From Deltaproteobacteria bacterium (GTDB lineage: Bacteria; JAUYMQ01): a stretch of DNA of 21,622 bases. Shown piece by piece: positions 15,143 to 21,622 of this stretch. Below the pieces are notes generated by a model, which saw only the letters and a program-made list of their open reading frames with translations, was not told where the DNA came from and ran no database searches. Each line of letters opens with the position of its first letter. The first letter of the stretch is position 1. The stretch lies in contig JAUYMQ010000169.1 in assembly GCA_030698575.1 (NCBI GenBank), forward strand, positions 1 to 21,622. Reading direction: 5' to 3'. A program made the position numbers and the translations under genes.

Positions 15143-16021
15143 CTACCCCTCCTGGGACTTCTCCAAGAGCGCCTTCAGCGCCGACCGGAAGCGATCGCGC
15201 AACTGCGGGTCCCGCAGGCCGAAGACGGCATTTGCGAGAAGGAACCCCACGCGGTCGCCGACGTCGTAGCGATCGCCCTCGAACTGGTACGCCACCACGC
15301 CCTTGTCGCGCGCGAGCTGCGCCAGGGCGTCCGTAATCTGAATCTCCCCGCCTTTCCCCGGCTTCGTCTTCTCGATAGCCTCGAAGATGCTCGGCGGGAG
15401 AACGTAGCGCCCGACGATCGCCAGGTTCGAAGGGGCCTCAGCGACAGAGGGTTTCTCGACCATGGCGTCCACGCGCAGCAGCCGCGGCCCTTCCTGCACG
15501 CCCTTCACGATCCCGTAGAGCGGCACGTCGGACGGCGGCACCTCCATGACCCCCACCACCGCCGCGCCGGTCTTCTCGTAGACGTCGATCATCTGGCGGA
15601 TGCAGGGAACCTTCGAGTCGATCAGATCGTCGCCAAGCAGGACGGCGAAGGGCTGATCGCCGACAACGTCTTTTGCGGTCAGGATCGCGTGCCCGAGCCC
15701 CAGGGGCTTCTTCTGCCGCACGGAAATGATGGAGGCCAGCTCGTGAAGCGTCTCCATCTCCCGGAGCAGATCCTTCTTCCCCCGCTGCCGGAGGGTCTCC
15801 TCGATCTCGAAGAGATAGTCGAAGTGATCGAGGATCGCGCTCTTGCCGCTGGAAACGACGAAAATGGCTTCGACGATGCCCGCGGCGACCGCCTCTTCCA
15901 CCACATACTGAATCACCGGCTTGTTGACGACGGGGAGCAATTCCTTCGGAATTGCCTTCGTCGCCGGGAGGAAGCGCGTGCCCAGACCGGCGGCGGGGAT
16001 GACCGCCTTCTTGACCTGCAA
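15143..16021 (-). CDS. galU: UTP--glucose-1-phosphate uridylyltransferase
   Basis: GalU makes UDP-glucose from UTP and glucose 1-phosphate for polysaccharide and lipid-glycan synthesis in the cytoplasm. The 292-residue protein has the nucleotidyltransferase signature AAGLGTRFLPATKAIPKELL near its start, then NKPVIQYVVEEA, LLGDDLID, VPLYGIVKG, VEKP and the KGGEIQITDAL motif. The start is a TTG at 16021 (LQVKKAVIPAAG), preceded by AGAGGG at 7-8 nt spacing and matching the usual GalU N-terminus. The ATG at 16075 would add 18 residues atypical of the family. It is first in the galU-mreB run. Confidence 0.95.
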   Translation of the reverse strand: MQVKKAVIPAAGLGTRFLPATKAIPKELLPVVNKPVIQYVVEEAVAAGIVEAIFVVSSGKSAILDHFDYLFEIEETLRQRGKKDLLREMETLHELASIISVRQKKPLGLGHAILTAKDVVGDQPFAVLLGDDLIDSKVPCIRQMIDVYEKTGAAVVGVMEVPPSDVPLYGIVKGVQEGPRLLRVDAMVEKPSVAEAPSNLAIVGRYVLPPSIFEAIEKTKPGKGGEIQITDALAQLARDKGVVAYQFEGDRYDVGDRVGFLLANAVFGLRDPQLRDRFRSALKALLEKSQEG

Positions 16022-16106
16022 GAATTTACCCTCTGCGTGGGATTCCTGTTGCCTCCATGGGCAAGACAGGGTCACGAAGGCGGATTGGGGGGGTTCGAGC
16101 GCGCTT

Positions 16107-16136
16107 ATGCTAACACGCGCCGGAAGCGGGCAACAA
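16107..16136 (-). promoter_or_regulatory. Possible sigma-70 promoter for galU-mreB
   Basis: On the minus strand TTGTTG (16136-16131) and TAGCAT (16112-16107) are separated by 18 bp, about 85 nt upstream of the galU TTG start. The -10 matches 4 of 6 and the -35 only 3 of 6, so the call is tentative. The 162-bp galU-eno gap contains no gene. Confidence 0.3.
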
Positions 16137-16183
16137 GCGTTGTTTTGGGCCGGATGGGCGGAATAGTCGTCCTGGCGGCCCGA

Positions 16184-17509
<1,326 letters not shown>

Positions 17510-17542
17510 TCATTGACGCGCTTTCGCCGAAAAGCGCGCCGC

Positions 17543-17571
17543 ATCGTAAGCGACGCCAGCCGGATTTGCAA
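17543..17571 (-). promoter_or_regulatory. Likely sigma-70 promoter of eno
   Basis: On the minus strand TTGCAA (17571-17566) and TACGAT (17548-17543) are 17 bp apart, each 4 of 6 to consensus. They imply a 5' leader of about 60 nt before the eno start codon. Pattern match only. Confidence 0.4.
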
Positions 17572-17622
17572 AGTGGCGCAGGCGAACGAAAGCGGGTGAG
17601 CTTCGACGCGACGCGCCCCGCC

Positions 17623-17758
17623 TGTCATTGCGAGGAGCGCCAGCGACGAAGCAATCCCACTCGTGCTCGGCATCCATCCCCACCGCGGCGGGCCGCGCCA
17701 GAGGTGGCAATTGCCGGGAGATTGCTTCGTCGGGCCTGGGGCCCTCCTCGCAATGACA
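17623..17758. repeat. Composite inverted repeat, copies c1 and c2 of the dispersed element
   Basis: TGTCATTGCGAGGAGCGCCA (17623-17642), continuing CGACGAAGCAATCCC, faces its inverted copy GGAGATTGCTTCGTCGGGCC to CTCGCAATGACA (17717-17758). The spacer between them is about 60 bp and partly unrelated. The unit fills most of the 324-bp gap between eno and the tonB-like gene, which otherwise holds only the eno promoter. Head-to-head pairs like this are typical of REP/MITE-type elements. It may fold in RNA and could slow transcription leaving tonB, but there is no T-run. Confidence 0.85.
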
Positions 17759-17800
17759 AGAAGGGCTCGAAACCCACGCATTGATCCGCCGCCAGGTCGT

Positions 17801-18475
17801 CTACTGCGCTCCGGTCAGACGGAAGACGACGGGGACCTCGAGATCTCCGGCGACGAAGGGGAAGGGCTGGGCGCGGCGGACGGTCTCGATCGAGGCGCGA
17901 TCGAGGAGGCGGGCGCCGGAGCTTTCCCGCACGTCGACCCGGCGAACGCGGCCGTCCTCCGCGAGCGCGAAGCGGAGGTGCACGGTTCCCTCGACCCCGC
18001 GCCTGCGCGCCTCGCGGGGGTAGAGAAGCGCGGCCTGGATGCGCGCATGAATCTCTGCAATGCGATCATCGCGCTCGGCCCCTGCGCCGTCGCGCTCGGC
18101 CGCTGCCGCACCCGCCGGAAGCGAAGCCACCGCCAGGCTCCCGCCCGCTCCGGCGGGCGCCGGAGCCGCTGCGGCGAGAAGCGCCTCTTGCTCCCGCGGA
18201 AGTGCGACGGTCGGCGGCGTTGCCGCCCGGGTCGTGGCCGGCGATCGTGAGGGCGGGGGCGTCGGGATCTCCGCGCGGGGCTCCGGCAGCGGCGCTGCGG
18301 GCGGAGTATCCGTGCGATCAGGAGCACCGGCGGCGGCGGCACCGCCACGCTCGTCGATGATCCGCACGCGGGTGATCTCCGGCGCGGCGCTATCGAGCAT
18401 CGAGGCGCCCCAGATCGCGAGCCCTCCGAAAAGCACCCCGTGCAGGATCGCGCTGAGCGTCAGGTAACGGTTCAT
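17801..18475 (-). CDS. tonB: TonB-family energy-transducing protein
   Basis: The 224-residue protein has the TonB layout: one N-terminal membrane anchor (about residues 5-27, LTLSAILHGVLFGGLAIWG), a long Pro/Ala-rich periplasmic spacer (about 50-130) and a C-terminal TonB domain (about 140-222, with YPREARRRGVEGTVHLRFAL). TonB proteins couple the inner-membrane proton gradient, through ExbB/ExbD, to outer-membrane receptors. No exbB or exbD is in the window. The start at 18475 has a GAGAGGA site. It begins 33 nt after the BtuB-like receptor gene, so it is probably co-transcribed and under the same cobalamin riboswitch, serving that receptor. Confidence 0.88.
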   Translation of the reverse strand: MNRYLTLSAILHGVLFGGLAIWGASMLDSAAPEITRVRIIDERGGAAAAGAPDRTDTPPAAPLPEPRAEIPTPPPSRSPATTRAATPPTVALPREQEALLAAAAPAPAGAGGSLAVASLPAGAAAAERDGAGAERDDRIAEIHARIQAALLYPREARRRGVEGTVHLRFALAEDGRVRRVDVRESSGARLLDRASIETVRRAQPFPFVAGDLEVPVVFRLTGAQ

Positions 18476-18508
18476 GGAACTGTCCTCTCCGAACAGATAA
18501 ACAACCGA

Positions 18509-20719
18509 TCAGAACATGAAGAGCCGTACACCCGCGAAGGCGAGGGTGCCGGCGGCCGGGAAACCCTTCACCTCCTCGTAGGAGGAGCCGAACACGTTCT
18601 GAACGCGCGTGTAGATCTGGAGCTTGTCGATCGGCCCGCGGTCGCGCAGCACGTCGTAGGTGGCCGAGATCTCCGCCGTGTGAAACCACGGCAGGTTGCC
18701 CGTCCGCAGTTCGTTGTCGGCGGCGATGAAGTCGAAGCTGTCGCGCTGCCGGCCGAGGCCGTTCACGTAGAGGTTTACCGAGAGCCGGTCTCGCTCGTAG
18801 GAAAGCGATCCGTTGTAGGCGTGGCGCGGGCGTCGCTGCAGCGCCTTGCCGTCGTCGCCCCGGGTGTCCATCAGCGTGTGGTTGCCCCGCACCGTGAACC
18901 CTTTCCAGGGCCCCGCCGACCCGCTTACCTCGATCCCCTCGGCTTTCGCATTCCCCTCGTTCTCGAGGCTGAAGAAGATCGGCGGCGGCTTCTGGACGAA
19001 GACGATGAGATCCTCGTAGTCGGTCCGGAAGTAGGTCACGTCGCCGGAGAGCTTTCCGTCCAGGGCCTCGAAGCTAACGCCCCCCTCGCTGGTCTTGCCG
19101 ACCTCGGGCTGGAGCGCGGGATTGGAAAACCCGGGGAAGAATAGGCTCGAGAAGCTCGGTGCGTGAAAGTTGCGGGCATAGGCCCCGTGGAGCTTGATGC
19201 GCACCCCGTCGATCTCGGTGATCTCGAAGGCCGCGGAGAAGCGCGGGTTGTACTGGATGCCGTAGAGCGAGTTCGTGCGCGCGCGCTGGTTCACCATGTT
19301 GAAGGCCGCGAGCGACTGGATGTCGGCGTCCTGGGTCTCCTGGTCGACGCGGAATCCGGCCGTCAGGAACAATCGATCCCAGAGTGAGAGCTGGTCCTGG
19401 TAGAAGTGTGCGTTCCGGTTCCTGACGGCCTGCACGTTCGAGTGCGCCGGAGGCAACGTTCCGAAGTTGCCGGTCGTCGAAAAGTCGCGGAAATCGACGC
19501 TGTTGCGCTCGAAGTGGTAGCCCGCCGTCGCGACGTTCTTCCAGTTGTCCCCCTCCAGGGTGAAGTGGTTCAGCACCTCCGCCTCGATCGTCGTGTCCAC
19601 CGTGTCGCTCTGGAAGAAGTTCGTCACGGGGCGGAAGACGAAGAATCCGAAGTTCTGCTCCCGGAACAGGTATGGGTAAGGCACGCCCGAGTCGAGCGCG
19701 TTGTCGGTTCGCGCTTCGTTCTGCGTGAGCGAGAAGCGGAACACGGTCGTCCACCAGTCGGTGGGGTTCACCGTGAGCGTCTCGGTGGTCGTGAGAAAGG
19801 TGCGCTTCTCGTGGTTGTTCGGATCGTAGGTCTGGATGCTCCCCGGCAGTCCCTCGGGGATCGCGAAGAAGTCGAAGTTGCCGGGGAAGTCGAAGGGCGA
19901 CTGGAACCACTGCTGGCTCGCGTTGAAGGTGGCCTGGAAGCGCGCCACGGGATCGTCGGCTGGGCCGAAGTCGCGCCCGATGCGGCCGGAGTAGTGGTTC
20001 TCCTGCTCGTGGTTTCGATTGAAGGGGCCCGGCGCCAGGCCGGAGCTGTCGAGACGGCTGTAGGAAAGCGAGAAGTCGGTGCCGTCAATCTCGCCGCTGT
20101 AGACGCCCCCTTCCTTGAAGGTCGATTGCGATCCCCCCTCGGAGAAGAGCATCAGGCGGGGCTCCCCTTCGCCCCGGCGCGTGATGATGTTGATCACGCC
20201 GCCGATGGCGTCGGAGCCATAGAGGGCCGAGGCGCCGCCGCGGACGACCTCGATGCGTTCGACGTTGTCCGTCGGCATGAGGCCGAAGTCGAAGCCGCCG
20301 CCGCGGAACAGATCGTTCACACGCGCCCCGTCGACGAGCACCGTCACCTGATTGTCGTTCGACCCCCGGATGCGCACCTGCGAGAAGGTTCCCGGGGAAC
20401 CGCCCGAGCGCTGGATCGTCACGCCGGGGACGTCGCGGAGCATTTCGGTCACGGTCTGCGCGTTCCGCCGGTCAATGTCTTCCCGGCTGATGATCGTGAC
20501 GGAGCTGCCGGTGTGGGCAACGGACTCCTCGATCTTGCTGGCGGTGGCAACGACACCGGGCACCTTCGTCACCTGCTTCGCGGCGGATCCCGCATGGGCC
20601 GGCGGGGCGAAGACGGCGAGCATTATTAGAGTCGGCATTAGAACGAAGCGTCGAAGTGCGCGGACTCTTAGAGTCGGCAACAGAACGGGGCTGCGTTTGG
20701 TAACGGCGCGGGCGTGCAT
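18509..20719 (-). CDS. btuB: TonB-dependent outer-membrane receptor, probable vitamin B12 receptor
   Basis: The 736-residue protein has a signal peptide (ending about APPAHA) and a plug domain with TGSSVTIISREDIDRRNAQ, VTEMLRDVPGVTIQRSGG, QVRIRGSNDNQVTVLVDGAR and the VERIEVVRGGASALYGSDA motif. A long beta-barrel follows, ending in the terminal Phe (FAGVRLFMF) typical of outer-membrane barrels. The cobalamin riboswitch directly upstream and the BtuD-like ATPase gene before it make corrinoid uptake the best call. The start at 20719 has AGGAGG five bases upstream; the ATG at 20740 lacks support. That Shine-Dalgarno sequence is part of an inverted repeat likely to form the riboswitch expression platform. 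A 42-bp-period repeat lies in the signal-peptide coding region. The receptor family is certain; the B12 substrate is strongly inferred. Confidence 0.9.
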   Translation of the reverse strand: MHARAVTKRSPVLLPTLRVRALRRFVLMPTLIMLAVFAPPAHAGSAAKQVTKVPGVVATASKIEESVAHTGSSVTIISREDIDRRNAQTVTEMLRDVPGVTIQRSGGSPGTFSQVRIRGSNDNQVTVLVDGARVNDLFRGGGFDFGLMPTDNVERIEVVRGGASALYGSDAIGGVINIITRRGEGEPRLMLFSEGGSQSTFKEGGVYSGEIDGTDFSLSYSRLDSSGLAPGPFNRNHEQENHYSGRIGRDFGPADDPVARFQATFNASQQWFQSPFDFPGNFDFFAIPEGLPGSIQTYDPNNHEKRTFLTTTETLTVNPTDWWTTVFRFSLTQNEARTDNALDSGVPYPYLFREQNFGFFVFRPVTNFFQSDTVDTTIEAEVLNHFTLEGDNWKNVATAGYHFERNSVDFRDFSTTGNFGTLPPAHSNVQAVRNRNAHFYQDQLSLWDRLFLTAGFRVDQETQDADIQSLAAFNMVNQRARTNSLYGIQYNPRFSAAFEITEIDGVRIKLHGAYARNFHAPSFSSLFFPGFSNPALQPEVGKTSEGGVSFEALDGKLSGDVTYFRTDYEDLIVFVQKPPPIFFSLENEGNAKAEGIEVSGSAGPWKGFTVRGNHTLMDTRGDDGKALQRRPRHAYNGSLSYERDRLSVNLYVNGLGRQRDSFDFIAADNELRTGNLPWFHTAEISATYDVLRDRGPIDKLQIYTRVQNVFGSSYEEVKGFPAAGTLAFAGVRLFMF
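20626..20686 (-). repeat. Imperfect 19-bp direct repeat in the receptor signal-peptide coding region
   Basis: TTAGAGTCGGCATTAGAAC (20626-20644) and TTAGAGTCGGCAACAGAAC (20668-20686) match at 17 of 19 bases with a 42-bp period. They encode the similar segments VLMPTL and VLLPTL, so the signal peptide looks partly duplicated in frame. Confidence 0.85.
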
Positions 20720-20721
20720 GG

Positions 20722-20752
20722 GACCTCCTGCGTTCCCCACGGAGGGGAGGTC
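20722..20752 (-). promoter_or_regulatory. Shine-Dalgarno-sequestering hairpin (riboswitch expression platform)
   Basis: On the minus strand GACCTCC (20752-20746) pairs perfectly with GGAGGTC (20728-20722), which contains most of the AGGAGG ribosome site of the receptor gene. The 17-nt loop has no following T-run. This fits a translational OFF switch controlled by the aptamer that ends about 10 nt upstream. The pairing is seen; the mechanism is inferred. Confidence 0.6.
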
Positions 20753-20756
20753 GTGA

Positions 20757-20943
20757 ATCGGCCGGGCAGGCTTCCTGGCTCGCCGTCGTCCTACTCGCCG
20801 CGCCTTCCCGTCGCCCGGGGGCGACAGTGGCCGCGCGCCACGACCTTCGCGACGCGCATGCGGTTTTCGTCGGGCTCACAGTTGCGGGGCAGCGATCGAC
20901 TTGCACGATCTTTCCTGCGCCCTGCCGATGGATTGTGTTCTCC
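20757..20943 (-). promoter_or_regulatory. Cobalamin (adenosylcobalamin-type) riboswitch
   Basis: Read on the minus strand, the conserved blocks appear in the right order. They are AGGAAAGATCGTGCAA (the GGAA..GTG..AA block), GCTGCCCCGCAACTGTGAGC (20892-20873), CCACTGTCGCC with CGGGAAGGCG, a GACGACGGCGAG segment, and the B12 box AGCCAGGAAGCCTGCCC (20780-20764). These match the cobalamin aptamer consensus closely. The outer borders are approximate. It lies between the ABC ATPase gene and the receptor gene and should reduce receptor expression when cobalamin is plentiful. No clear promoter was found between the ATPase stop and the aptamer, so read-through from the ATPase gene cannot be excluded. 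Confidence 0.95.
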
Positions 20944-20964
20944 CTGAAACAGCCCTTTCGTTGT

Positions 20965-21622
20965 TCAGGATCGGAGCAGCGTCACGCGCGGTGCGCCGCT
21001 CTTCGGGTTCCGATCGACGAGCACGCGGCTCTCATACACGCTCGCCAGCAATTCTTCGGTGATCACCGCCTCCGGGCGTCCGTCCGCGCGCACGCGCCCC
21101 TTCTCGAGCAGCACGAGGCGGTCTGAGTACTCGGCCGCGAGATTGAGATCGTGGCTCACGGCCACGACGGTCATGCCGCGATCTTTCGCCAGCCGCTCGA
21201 GCAGCGCGTGAATTTCGACCTGGTGATGGATGTCGAGGTGCGCCGCGGGTTCGTCGAGCAGCAGGATCTTCGGCTCCTGCGCCAGCCCCTGGGCAAGGAG
21301 CACCCGCTGCCGCTCGCCGAGCGAGAGCCCGTCAAAGAAGCGATCGCCGAGATCCGCGACGCCTGCGAGCGCCATCGCCTCACGCGCAATCCGCCGATCC
21401 TCCGGCCCCTCCCAGCCGAGATCGCCCAGGTAGGGCGAGCGCCCGAGCAGAACGAGGGCTTCCACGCGGAAGGGGATCGTCCGGCCTCCCTCCGGGAGCA
21501 CCAGCGCCACTTCCTGCGCCGCATCTTTTCGCGAGAGCGCCCAGACGGGCTTTCCCTGAATCTCGATCGTCCCTTCGGCCGGAGACAGCGCTCCTGAGAT
21601 GAGGCGCAACAGCGTGCTCTTC
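20965..21622 (-). CDS. btuD: ABC transporter ATP-binding protein, BtuD/FecE/FhuC type (5' end cut)
   Basis: This is the ATPase of an iron-chelate/cobalamin-type ABC importer. The window ends inside the Walker A motif: the last bases read GKSTLLRLISG. The rest is complete: a VLPEGGR Q-loop region, FRVEALVLLGRSPYLG typical of the FecE/BtuD class, signature LSLGERQRVLLAQ (Leu replaces the usual second Gly), Walker B KILLLDEPAAHLD and switch His in AVSHDLN. It would power inner-membrane import with a BtuC-like permease and BtuF-like binding protein, which must lie outside the window if present. Being next to the cobalamin riboswitch and receptor favours B12 as substrate, though siderophore or haem systems use the same family. 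Confidence 0.88.
   Translation of the reverse strand, partial: KSTLLRLISGALSPAEGTIEIQGKPVWALSRKDAAQEVALVLPEGGRTIPFRVEALVLLGRSPYLGDLGWEGPEDRRIAREAMALAGVADLGDRFFDGLSLGERQRVLLAQGLAQEPKILLLDEPAAHLDIHHQVEIHALLERLAKDRGMTVVAVSHDLNLAAEYSDRLVLLEKGRVRADGRPEAVITEELLASVYESRVLVDRNPKSGAPRVTLLRS

Overview
The window is about 21.6 kb of GC-rich, densely coding DNA from a Gram-negative bacterium. Evidence for an outer membrane is a TonB-dependent receptor, a TonB protein and two putative lipoproteins. Enolase, GalU, MreB and RibB show that this is chromosomal, not plasmid or phage, DNA. The taxon cannot be fixed from sequence alone. The style (high GC, PafB/PafC-like pair, FecR/DUF6600 protein, dispersed 'TTGCTTCGTCG...CTCGCAATGACA' repeats) would fit a deltaproteobacterium-like or related uncultured lineage, but that is inference. 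No tRNA, rRNA, CRISPR array, phage gene or transposase was seen.

Layout. (1) 1-3261, minus strand: a PafB-like and a PafC-like WYL regulator overlap by ATGA. A small free-standing sigma-70 region 4-like protein follows, overlapping the PafC-like gene by 20 bp, and then ribB. The ribB 3' end is replaced by a 79-bp direct repeat (1-79 = 599-677) carrying the tail of the sigma-like gene and the start of ribB. This is either a tandem duplication or an assembly-graph artefact. (2) 3539-5632: an endonuclease/exonuclease/phosphatase-fold hydrolase (+) converges on a PlsC-type acyltransferase (-). (3) 6182-8454: a secreted subtilisin-like protease with Ig-like repeats, preceded by a folded-looking leader and followed by a strong intrinsic terminator. 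(4) 8483-10197: a DUF4079-like four-helix membrane protein and a proline-rich lipoprotein (-), then a TPR lipoprotein (+). (5) 10186-16021, minus strand: a compact run galU, mreB, acyl-CoA synthetase, a small unknown protein and a FecR/DUF6600 surface-type protein. (6) 16184-17476: enolase with its own likely promoter. (7) 17801-21622, minus strand: a vitamin B12 uptake locus. It holds the ATPase of a BtuD/FecE-type ABC importer (cut by the window end), a cobalamin riboswitch, a BtuB-like receptor and a TonB protein.

How it works together. The B12 locus is the best understood part. The aptamer lies directly before the receptor gene, and a 7-bp inverted repeat after the B12 box buries the receptor's Shine-Dalgarno sequence, which points to translational control. 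The receptor is followed by its own likely TonB. The most novel-looking part is the PafB/PafC-like pair joined to a lone sigma region 4 protein. Mycobacterial PafBC is known to work by modifying sigma-dependent promoter recognition, so a separate sigma4-like partner in the same operon is a testable new arrangement. The mreB cluster is also unusual, because the expected mreC, mreD and penicillin-binding protein/rodA genes are not downstream of it.
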